This document shows, piece by piece, positions 57,099 to 64,000 of a stretch of DNA of 64,000 nucleotides. Numbering within the stretch: the first letter of the stretch is position 1; every line of letters starts with the position of its first letter. This DNA is from Flaviaesturariibacter aridisoli (GTDB taxonomy: Bacteria > Bacteroidota > Bacteroidia > Chitinophagales > Chitinophagaceae): NCBI RefSeq assembly GCF_004343705.1, contig NZ_SKFH01000012.1, forward strand, positions 1 through 64,000, read 5' to 3'. The notes below the pieces were generated by a model. The model did not search any database. It had not been told where the DNA came from and worked only from the letters and a program-made list of their open reading frames with translations. The position numbers were made by a program, and so were the translations under genes.

Positions 57099-59849
57099 AT
57101 GCTTAAAGCTCTCCTCTCGCTAGCCTTGCTCGCCGGTTCTTTTGCTGCCGGTGCCCAGACACTTCCCGGACTTGTGCTCAATGAATTATCCCAGGGACAG
57201 ACCAGCAGCCAGAAAGAATATTTTGAATTTGTGGTGGCCGGTACCCGTACCTGCACCGACAGTACCCTGGACCTGCGTGGCTGGATCTTCGACGACAACA
57301 ACGGCTGGATCGCAACGGGTTCCGGTACCGGGATCGCTGCCGGCGCGATGCGTTTTGCCAACGTGGCCAACTGGGCGGCGGTTCCTTACGGCTCCGTCAT
57401 CTTGATTTACAGCGACATCGAAAAGAACAACAGCATCACGCTACCCGACGACCCGACGGATGCCAACCACGATTACGTGTACGTGCTGAAGGCGAATTCC
57501 ACCCTGCTGCAGAAAAACACCACCGATCCGTCGGCCCCTTCGTCGGCTTCGTTCACCTATTCCACCACCGGCTGGTCGAACGGCGGAGACTGGGCCACGG
57601 TGGCCCTGGCCAATGGCGGCGACGGCGTGGTGATCGTTAAGCCCACTACCCTCAACAACGAATACTTTTCCTTCGGCTTCGTTATCGGCAGCGCCTCGAC
57701 GGCAACGGTATGGGTGCCGGATATGCCCGGTGGTAAAAACTATTTTCTGACCAATGCCAATTTCTCCCAGGCAGCCTCCTGGCAGCAGGGTGATGCGGGC
57801 CTCAACGAAACGCCCGGCGCACCCAACGGCGGCGCCAATACGACCTGGATCAACAGCATGCGTGTGCAGGCTACAGGCGTAACGGTAGCGGCGGTCAGCA
57901 GCAGCAACGGCAACGTCCTCTGCGTCGGCTCCACGACAACCCTGAGCAGCACCACGCCCGGCGGCACCTGGAGCAGCGCCACTCCCGGCGTGGTATCGGT
58001 CAACAGCAGCACCGGCGTTGCCACGGCAGTCGCTGCCGGCGGCCCCGTTACCATTACCTATACCGTTACCAGTGGCGGTTGCACCGGCACTGCTACGTAT
58101 GATATTACCTCGGTGTCGGCCGCCAACGCCGGAACGGTTAGCGGCGCGGCCAACCTTTGCGTAGGCGCTACCAGCACCTTTACCAGCAACGGCACCCCCG
58201 GCGGCACCTGGTCGAGCAGCAATGCTGCCGTGGCCACGGTCAACCCCGCTACCGGCGTTGTGACCGGCGTTACCGGCGGCGGGCCCGTCAATATTATTTA
58301 CTCGGTGGGCTCGGGCGCCTGCGCCGCCACGGCCAGCGCCCCCATCACGGTAACCGCCGCGCCGGTGCTGCAGCCCACTACGGGCCCGGCCACGCTCTGC
58401 GTCGGCACCACCGCCCAGTTTACCAACCCCTTCCAGCCCAATGGCGCCGGGACCTGGACGGCCACGCCGGCCGGCCTCGTAACGGTGTCGCCCACGCTTC
58501 CCGCCGGCGGCCCCAGCATCGTGAATGTGACGGCCGTAGCCCCGGGAGCCGTAACCCTCAACTTTACAGCCGGCACAGCCGGTTGCACCAGCACGATGCC
58601 CTTCGCGCTGCTCGTGGTGGCCACCCCCGTGGTGCCCGCCAGCACCGGCGCTTCGAATGTATGCGTCGGCGGCACCACCCCGCTGAGCAACAGTGCCCCC
58701 GGCGGTACCTGGAGCAGCGCCGACGGAACCATTGCTACCGTGAACCCCGCAACCGGGGTCGTAACCGGCGTGGCCACCGGCACGGCCAACATCATTTATA
58801 CCGTGACCAATGCCGCTGGTTGCACCGGCACGAGCCAGGCGACCATTACCGTTACCAGCACGCCGGCGCCCGGGCCGATCACCGGCAACACGACACTTTG
58901 CGTGGGCGGCACCAGCACCCTGGCTAACACGCTTGCCGGCGGCACCTGGAGCAGCGGCAACACGGCGCTCGCTACCATTAACGCCACTACCGGTGTGGTA
59001 ACCGGCATCGCCCCCGGCACCAGCATCCCGATCACGTATACGGTGACCAACAACGGCTGCACCGGCACCGCCAATACCACGGTGACCGTCAACGCCGCCC
59101 CGGTGCTGGCGCCGATCGCCGCCCAGGCACTTTGCGCCGGTAGCACGGCCACGCTCACACCCAGCATCGCAGGTGGTGCGTGGACCAGCAGCAACCCGGC
59201 CGCGGCCACCATCAGCAACACCGGTGTGCTCACGGGCGTGGCCGCCGGCAACACGCAGCTGACCTACACGGTCACCAGCGGCGGCTGTACGGCCTCGCAG
59301 GTGGTAAACGTAACCGTCAACAGCGCGGCGGTACAGCTGACCGCCAGCGCCACCACGATCAACGCCGGCCAGAGCGTGACGCTCACACCGGTGTGGACGG
59401 GCACGGCGCCCTTTACGGTAACGGCCTGGGCACCCCCGGCGCTCCTGCCGAACCAAACGGCCGCCACGCAGACGCTGACACCGCCCGCAACCACCACCTT
59501 CAGTGTTACCGGCAACGACGCCAACGGCTGCACGGCCACGGGCTCCGTGACCGTAACGGTGAACGTACCGGTGACCGACGACCTTTTCGTACCGAACTAT
59601 TTTACCCCGAACAACGACGGCCGCAACGACGTGCTGTATTTCTACGGATCCTCGGTAACGGCCCTCGACTTCCGCATCTTCAACCAGTGGGGCGAACAGG
59701 TGTTCGCCAGCACCGACAAAGCCCGCGGCTGGGACGGCAGCGCCTCCGGCAAGCAACAACCCGTAGGCGTGTATATGTACGTGGCGAAAGTCACCCTCGC
59801 CAACGGGCAGACGCGCACCCTCAAAGGATCCATTAACCTGATTCGCTAA
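57099..59849 (+). CDS. Large T9SS-exported adhesin with Ig-like repeats and CHU_C tail
   Basis: 916 residues from the ATG at 57099 (MLKALLSLALLAGSFAAGAQ, signal peptide). A lamin-tail-like N-terminal domain (about 22-215; VLNELSQGQTSSQKEYFEFV, LRGWIFDDNNGW) is followed by about six Big_2/Ig-like repeats of about 75-80 residues, each with a GGTWSS and an ATVN-ATGVVTGV motif. A C-terminal CHU_C domain (about 825-916) holds NYFTPNNDGRNDVLYF, FNQWGEQVFAS and GVYMYVAKV. CHU_C is the type-B T9SS signal, used with PorP/SprF partners, and such a gene follows 4 bp later. Confidence 0.94.
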   Translation: MLKALLSLALLAGSFAAGAQTLPGLVLNELSQGQTSSQKEYFEFVVAGTRTCTDSTLDLRGWIFDDNNGWIATGSGTGIAAGAMRFANVANWAAVPYGSVILIYSDIEKNNSITLPDDPTDANHDYVYVLKANSTLLQKNTTDPSAPSSASFTYSTTGWSNGGDWATVALANGGDGVVIVKPTTLNNEYFSFGFVIGSASTATVWVPDMPGGKNYFLTNANFSQAASWQQGDAGLNETPGAPNGGANTTWINSMRVQATGVTVAAVSSSNGNVLCVGSTTTLSSTTPGGTWSSATPGVVSVNSSTGVATAVAAGGPVTITYTVTSGGCTGTATYDITSVSAANAGTVSGAANLCVGATSTFTSNGTPGGTWSSSNAAVATVNPATGVVTGVTGGGPVNIIYSVGSGACAATASAPITVTAAPVLQPTTGPATLCVGTTAQFTNPFQPNGAGTWTATPAGLVTVSPTLPAGGPSIVNVTAVAPGAVTLNFTAGTAGCTSTMPFALLVVATPVVPASTGASNVCVGGTTPLSNSAPGGTWSSADGTIATVNPATGVVTGVATGTANIIYTVTNAAGCTGTSQATITVTSTPAPGPITGNTTLCVGGTSTLANTLAGGTWSSGNTALATINATTGVVTGIAPGTSIPITYTVTNNGCTGTANTTVTVNAAPVLAPIAAQALCAGSTATLTPSIAGGAWTSSNPAAATISNTGVLTGVAAGNTQLTYTVTSGGCTASQVVNVTVNSAAVQLTASATTINAGQSVTLTPVWTGTAPFTVTAWAPPALLPNQTAATQTLTPPATTTFSVTGNDANGCTATGSVTVTVNVPVTDDLFVPNYFTPNNDGRNDVLYFYGSSVTALDFRIFNQWGEQVFASTDKARGWDGSASGKQQPVGVYMYVAKVTLANGQTRTLKGSINLIR

Positions 59850-59853
59850 CACT

Positions 59854-60843
59854 ATGAGAAAGCTTTTCTTCGTATTCTGCACCGGCGCCGCCCTTTCGGC
59901 GAACGCCCAGGCCGACCCGCACTTTTCGCAGTACTACGTGTACCCGATGTGGCTCAACCCCGCGCTGGCCGGCCAGAGCGAGGGTGGCATCCGTGCCTCG
60001 GCCCTCTACCGCAACCAGTGGCGCAACGTGAGCACGCCCTATTCCACCATCGGCGTTTCGGGCGATATGCGCACCAACAGCAACCTCAATTTCGGGATCA
60101 ACGTGCTGAGCCAAACCGCCGGCACAGGGGGCTACCGCTATACCAACGCGCAGCTGACCATCGCCTACAGCGGCGTGCGCTGGGGTGCCGACAACCGCCA
60201 CACGCTGGCCTTCGGGCTGCAGGGCGGTGTGCTCGCGCGCCGCTTCGACCCGAGTAAGTTTCAGGGCGGCGACCAGTGGGTGCCGGGCATCGGCTACAAC
60301 CCCAATATCGCCACCAACGACCCGCTGTCGAACACCTCCGTGGGCGACTTCGACCTCGGCGCCGGCGTGGCCTACTTCAACGGCGCCACCGATGTGAAGG
60401 TGAATCCCTTCTTCGGCTTCTCGGCCGGCCACCTGACGCGCCCCATCGACCCGTTTACGGGACAGGGCTCCGCCGAGCGCCTGCCGGTGCGGCTGACGGT
60501 GCACGGCGGCGCACGCGTGCAGCTCAACGACAATACCGACCTGGTGCCCAACGCGCTCTACATGCGCCAGGGCACGGCCCAGGAGATCATGGCCGGTGCC
60601 TACATCCAGCGTAAGGTGAGCGAAAGCGCCGACCTCATGCTGGGCGCCAACTACCGCGTGAACGACGCCGTATCGCCCTTTGTGGGTGTCCTGTTTGACA
60701 AGCTGATGATCGGAGCGAGCTACGACGTCAACACGTCGCGCCTGGGCAAGATGGCCAGCGGCGCCAACAGCTTCGAGATCAGCCTGACCTTCTTCGGCAA
60801 GCGCAACGAAGAGCCTTCCTATTTCAAGTGCCCGCGTTTCTGA
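59854..60843 (+). CDS. PorP/SprF-family T9SS membrane protein
   Basis: 329 residues. Signal peptide (MRKLFFVFCTGAALSANAQA), the family motif DPHFSQYYVYPMWLNPALAG at the mature N-terminus, then a beta-barrel with RNQWRNVSTPYSTIGVSGD and a C-terminal ISLTFFGK strand set. Family members serve as the outer-membrane partners of CHU_C cargo. Starts 4 bp after the adhesin stop, so it is surely cotranscribed and probably dedicated to that cargo. Confidence 0.95.
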   Translation: MRKLFFVFCTGAALSANAQADPHFSQYYVYPMWLNPALAGQSEGGIRASALYRNQWRNVSTPYSTIGVSGDMRTNSNLNFGINVLSQTAGTGGYRYTNAQLTIAYSGVRWGADNRHTLAFGLQGGVLARRFDPSKFQGGDQWVPGIGYNPNIATNDPLSNTSVGDFDLGAGVAYFNGATDVKVNPFFGFSAGHLTRPIDPFTGQGSAERLPVRLTVHGGARVQLNDNTDLVPNALYMRQGTAQEIMAGAYIQRKVSESADLMLGANYRVNDAVSPFVGVLFDKLMIGASYDVNTSRLGKMASGANSFEISLTFFGKRNEEPSYFKCPRF

Positions 60844-60884
60844 CGCACGTGTTCAACCGAAATCTTTCGCACCAAAACCAGACT

Positions 60885-62594
60885 ATGATCCGTTTTCCGA
60901 AGCTTGTGCTTTTCCTGCTCGCCGCCCAGCTGGCCTCCGCCCAGGGCGCCGACCACCTGCGGCAGGCCGAGCGTTACTACGCCTCCGGCGATTACTACAA
61001 TGCGGCCGTGCAATACGAGCAGTACCTCGGCATCCGCAAATCCAACAGCGCCGGCTTTACGCCCTATGCCCCCCAGCGTACCGGCAGCCGCAGCGCCGCC
61101 AGCGCCGGCGACAAAGCCTATGAGCGTCTCGCCGAATGTTATTTCCAGCTGCACGACTACGCCCAGGCAGCCCAATACTACGGCAAGCTGAACAGCGCTT
61201 CACCCGACGGCGCCGTGAACTACGTGCGCAGCCTGCGCGCGGCGGGGCAGAAAGATTCCGCCTTCAAAGCCCTCCAGGCTGCCCGGCTGCGCCCGCTGAC
61301 ACCCGCGCAGCAGCAAACGCTGGCGTTGGAAGAGGCCGCCCTCCGCTTCGACAGCCGCCCCGACCCGCTGGTGACGGTAACCAAAGCCGCCGGCGATCTC
61401 AATACGGGCCACGGCAACTACGCCGCGGTGGAATGGGGTGGAACCGTATTCTTTACCTCGAGCCGCACCGACAGCAGTCAGCAGGGCAAAGGCCCCAACC
61501 GCAACCACCTCTACCGCGTTGTCGGCACCGACGCCCTCAATGCCGACCCCCTGCCCGGGCAGGCCATCGACCAGGGGCTTTGTTCCTTTACCCCCGATGG
61601 CAAGCGGATGTACTTCTCGGCCTGGACCCGCGAGGCCGGCCGGAACCTGTCCCGTATTTATACCGTCACCCGTGAAGACGGCGGCTGGACGACGCCGGTG
61701 TTGCTGAATGAAAAGGTCAACGCGCCGGGCAGCAGCAACGCGCAGCCTTTTTATGTAGAAAAAGACGGCACCCGCTACCTGCTGTTCAGCTCCGACCGCG
61801 CCGGCGGCCGGGGCGGCTACGACCTGTGGCTCGTGGTGTTGAATGAAGATGTTTCGATCGAGCCCCAGAACCTGGGTTCCGGCGTCAACACCGCCGGTGA
61901 CGAGCAAGCGCCTTTTTACCACGGTACCGCGCAAACGCTCGTGTTTGCGTCCAACGGCCGCCCCGGCCTCGGCGGCTTCGACCTTTTTGCCAGCAAGGGC
62001 ACGCTGCAAGGCTTGGGTCCCGCCGAAAACCTGGGCGCACCCTATAACTCGGTAAAAGACGACAGCTACTTTTTCTCGGTCTCCGCCGACAGCAGCCTCT
62101 TTCGCAGGGCTTACCTGAGTTCTGACCGGGCCTCCGACTGCTGCCTGGAGATCTATACGATCGCGAGACAGGATCCGCCGCCGCCCGTGGAAATTCCGCC
62201 GGCGCCGATGCCGAAAGACACGGCCGGAATCGTGGAAGCACCCGTTTATACACTGCCCGTGCTGCTGTTCGACTTCGACAAAGCGGAACTGACCACGGAA
62301 GCACGGCAACAGCTTGATACCGTATTTCTACAAATGAGCGCCAACCCCGCCCGTCGCCTCCGTATCGGCGGCTATACCGACGGCAAGGGCCGCGACTCCT
62401 ATAACAACCGCCTCAGCGACCGTCGTGCCCGCGCTGTACGGGCTTACCTGTACGAAAAGGGCGTTGCCTCGGAACGCTTGTGGATCAAGGGTTTCGGCGA
62501 GTGCTGCCCGCTGGAGCCGGAGGTGCAGGACGGACAGGACAATGCCGCCGCCCGCGCCCGCAACCGGCGTGTGGAGCTTAGCTGGGAACAGTAG
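60885..62594 (+). CDS. OmpA-family TPR/PD40 protein (PorE-like)
   Basis: 569 residues from the ATG at 60885 (MIRFPKLVLFLLAAQLASAQ). TPR-like helices (about 22-110; AERYYASGDYYNAAVQYEQY), a PD40/WD40-like propeller (about 150-410; FTPDGKRMYFSAWTREAGRN, YLLFSSDRAGGRGGYDLWLV), then the OmpA domain (about 455-569; LLFDFDKAELTTEARQQL, RIGGYTDGKG, NRRVEL). The domain order matches PorE of the T9SS, which binds peptidoglycan. Third gene of the adhesin/PorP operon. Confidence 0.92.
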   Translation: MIRFPKLVLFLLAAQLASAQGADHLRQAERYYASGDYYNAAVQYEQYLGIRKSNSAGFTPYAPQRTGSRSAASAGDKAYERLAECYFQLHDYAQAAQYYGKLNSASPDGAVNYVRSLRAAGQKDSAFKALQAARLRPLTPAQQQTLALEEAALRFDSRPDPLVTVTKAAGDLNTGHGNYAAVEWGGTVFFTSSRTDSSQQGKGPNRNHLYRVVGTDALNADPLPGQAIDQGLCSFTPDGKRMYFSAWTREAGRNLSRIYTVTREDGGWTTPVLLNEKVNAPGSSNAQPFYVEKDGTRYLLFSSDRAGGRGGYDLWLVVLNEDVSIEPQNLGSGVNTAGDEQAPFYHGTAQTLVFASNGRPGLGGFDLFASKGTLQGLGPAENLGAPYNSVKDDSYFFSVSADSSLFRRAYLSSDRASDCCLEIYTIARQDPPPPVEIPPAPMPKDTAGIVEAPVYTLPVLLFDFDKAELTTEARQQLDTVFLQMSANPARRLRIGGYTDGKGRDSYNNRLSDRRARAVRAYLYEKGVASERLWIKGFGECCPLEPEVQDGQDNAAARARNRRVELSWEQ

Positions 62595-62598
62595 GAAT

Positions 62599-62725
62599 CG
62601 TGAGTCGTGAGGCGTGAACCGTGAACGCGCAATGCGCGGTAAAAAGAACGTCCCGCATTGCGGGACGTTCTTTTTTTATAGGCGTCAGCGCTGACGGCTG
62701 ACGGTTCACGCTTCACGATTAACGT
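62599..62725. repeat. Inverted heptad arms (CGTGAGT type) around a terminator
   Basis: Left arm: four units 62599-62626 (CGTGAGT, CGTGAGG, CGTGAAC, CGTGAAC), starting 4 bp after the OmpA stop. Right arm: about five inverse units 62691-62725 (CTGACGG, CTGACGG, TTCACGC, TTCACGA, TTAACGT). The stop codon (TAA) of the next gene lies in the last unit. Confidence 0.85.
62641..62675. terminator. Bidirectional terminator after the T9SS operon
   Basis: Perfect 16-bp stem AAAAAGAACGTCCCGC / GCGGGACGTTCTTTTT with loop ATT, followed by more T residues on the plus strand. Confidence 0.95.
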
Positions 62726-62889
62726 CCGCGGAAGCTGGGCTTCATAGCGGCCGAATTCATCGCCGGGCAGCCTTCGCTGGAGCGGTACGAACTACGGAAG
62801 CAAGAGGAGAAAGTGGTGAGCGATACGATCAGGAGCCAGGTGAGGGGCTGACGGAAAATGTTTCCCGTGCTGTTTTTTGTCGGTTTCAT
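62719..62889 (-). CDS. Small lipoprotein (56 aa)
   Basis: 56 residues starting MKPTKNSTGNIFRQPLTWLL. Membrane segment about 14-26 ends in a lipobox FSSC (Cys about 30); a Ser/Arg-rich mature peptide of 26 residues follows (SSYRSSEGCPAMNSAAM). Below common annotation length limits, but start, signal, lipobox and convergent placement support it. Function unknown. Confidence 0.6.
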   Translation of the reverse strand: MKPTKNSTGNIFRQPLTWLLIVSLTTFSSCFRSSYRSSEGCPAMNSAAMKPSFRGR

Positions 62890-62956
62890 GGTTAGAAGTA
62901 TGATAGGTTAACAACTGTTGACATCCTGTGTATATCCACTGGCGTGCCAAACTGTT

Positions 62957-62972
62957 AGGAGGGGGTTAAAAA
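62957..62972. promoter_or_regulatory. Weak relative of the GTTAA direct-repeat motif
   Basis: GTTAGGAGGGGGTTAA has half-sites 11 bp apart instead of 10 and one mismatch. Listed only as a possible degenerate site, 68 bp upstream of the small lipoprotein gene. Confidence 0.2.
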
Positions 62973-63169
62973 ATCTCCAGATCGTTCTCCGACAATTTTC
63001 TATGAATATGGGAAATCAATAATACGTGTGGGCCTGCTTCTTGAAAAAGTTCAGCTTCCGCACGAACTGTTACCATCCTGCGAAAGAATTCCTCAATTGC
63101 CGTTAAACTTTGGATCTTTCACCCGGTCTTTGTCTCTGAACTTATCACCGTCTACAAAAACAAAACGCT

Positions 63170-64000
63170 ATGAAACTGCGCATTCTTGCCTTTACTGCCC
63201 TCGCTTTGCTAGGCATCACGGCCTGTAAGAAAGATTCCAGCAACGACGACGACAATGAAACGGTCGTCACCGAACAACTGACCCAACATTCCGACGACCA
63301 GAGCCGCGTGTCCACGGACCTGGAGGCGGTCGACAACGACATTAACGCCGCCGTCGAATCGGATCCCGCCTTCGGTCGCGTCAACAACACCGCGCGCACG
63401 CTGGTTCTTCCGCCTTGTGACGCCACGGTAACCTTCGATTCCACCAGCACGCAGCGCGTGATGATCATCACCTTCAACGGCGCACCCTGCGATTCGTTCC
63501 GCACCCGCACCGGTACGATCTACGTAATGCAGCCGCGCGCCCAGCGCTGGGGCCAGCCCGGCGCCACGCTCCGCGACTCTATCGTGAATCTTAAGATCAC
63601 GCGCCGCAGCGACAATAAGAGCATCACCATCAACGGCACGCGCACCCATACCAACGTAAGCGGCGGCCGCCTCGGCAACATGCCGGTAGGCGGAACCATC
63701 GTGCACACGGTAGACGCCGCCATGTCGATCACCTTCGACAACGGCAGCCAGCGTCAGTGGCAGGCCGCCCGCAAGCGCACCTACACGCATCCCGCACCGA
63801 CCGTACTTAACATCGCCATCTCGGGCAACCACAGCGACGGCGGCGTGAACGACATCGCCGAGTGGGGCACCAACCGTTTCGGCAATGCCTTCCGCACCCG
63901 CATCACCAGCCCGCTGGTCTTCAGAAGCGAGTGTCGCTTCCGCCTCGGTGCTGGCAACGTGCTGCATACCGGCCTCGCCCACAGCCTCGAAGTCACCTAC
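63170..64000 (+). CDS. Lipoprotein of unknown function (partial, runs out of window)
   Basis: 277 codons seen, no stop. Lipobox GITAC (Cys about 19), then KKDSSNDDDNE, so probable outer-membrane lipoprotein. Residues about 55-277 are beta-rich with repeated Thr/Arg strands (TVTFDSTSTQRVMIITFNG, SITINGTRTHTNVSGG). The rest of the gene is outside the window. No named family recognised. Confidence 0.8.
   Translation, partial: MKLRILAFTALALLGITACKKDSSNDDDNETVVTEQLTQHSDDQSRVSTDLEAVDNDINAAVESDPAFGRVNNTARTLVLPPCDATVTFDSTSTQRVMIITFNGAPCDSFRTRTGTIYVMQPRAQRWGQPGATLRDSIVNLKITRRSDNKSITINGTRTHTNVSGGRLGNMPVGGTIVHTVDAAMSITFDNGSQRQWQAARKRTYTHPAPTVLNIAISGNHSDGGVNDIAEWGTNRFGNAFRTRITSPLVFRSECRFRLGAGNVLHTGLAHSLEVTY

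Noticed and set aside
57441-59882. An 813-codon minus-strand frame opposite the adhesin
   Set aside because: Mirror of the repeated Ig-like DNA; Gly/Ala/Arg-rich without domain.

Overview
The window looks like chromosomal DNA from a GC-rich member of the Bacteroidetes, most likely the Chitinophagaceae (inference from gene content). The supporting signs are type IX secretion (T9SS) cargo and machinery (a Por-type C-terminal sorting tail, a CHU_C tail, PorP/SprF), GLPGLI, DUF3078 and SMUG2/DUF4918 proteins, many lipoproteins with an SC/AC lipobox, no obvious Shine-Dalgarno sequences, and TAnnTTTG-type -7 promoter elements. No rRNA, tRNA, CRISPR array, prophage or replication origin was seen.

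Layout. 1-750: the 5' part of an IS5-type insertion sequence, cut by the window edge. 979-7339: gcvT, comB, an ECF sigma/anti-sigma/Spy-like envelope-stress operon, an unknown gene whose middle is a 21-bp-register repeat, and an ABC-F ATPase. 7603-12216: a SWIM/SNF2 helicase and a REP-associated tyrosine transposase bracketed by REP-like hairpins. 12364-20796: a minus-strand run of envelope proteins (lipoproteins, PRC-barrel, S41 protease, M43 pappalysin-like T9SS cargo, DUF3078, ankyrin). 21109-28233: outer-membrane beta-barrel, small proteins, GLPGLI protein and a histidine kinase/OmpR-type regulator pair. 28773-36384: AsmA-like protein, nagA, CYTH, OmpA lipoprotein, L,D-transpeptidase-like protein, AI-2E exporter. 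36560-47419: MATE, SMUG2-like glycosylase, APC permease, secreted nuclease, lipoproteins, DEAD-box helicase. 47951-56745: CheY-like protein, RmuC, rhomboid, a second L,D-transpeptidase, YqaE/Pmp3, TonB-family protein, peptidase E. 57099-62594: a T9SS adhesin / PorP-SprF / PorE-like operon. The window ends in a truncated lipoprotein gene.

Working together: many genes build or police the envelope. A 15-bp direct-repeat motif (GTTAA-N5-GTTAA) is found exactly three times, plus once with one mismatch, within 7 kb. It lies upstream of the M43 protease, the beta-barrel protein and the divergent GLPGLI/histidine-kinase pair, which suggests one regulon controlled by the response regulator encoded beside it.

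The most unusual signals are non-coding. (i) Four loci carry arrays locked to a 21-bp register, each with its own sequence; the clearest is at 28376-28630. (ii) Between many gene ends, an intrinsic terminator is enclosed by inverted arms of heptanucleotide microrepeats or of dispersed palindromes, the latter often starting exactly at stop codons. (iii) At eight genes the -7 box lies only 4-7 nt before the start codon, implying leaderless mRNAs.
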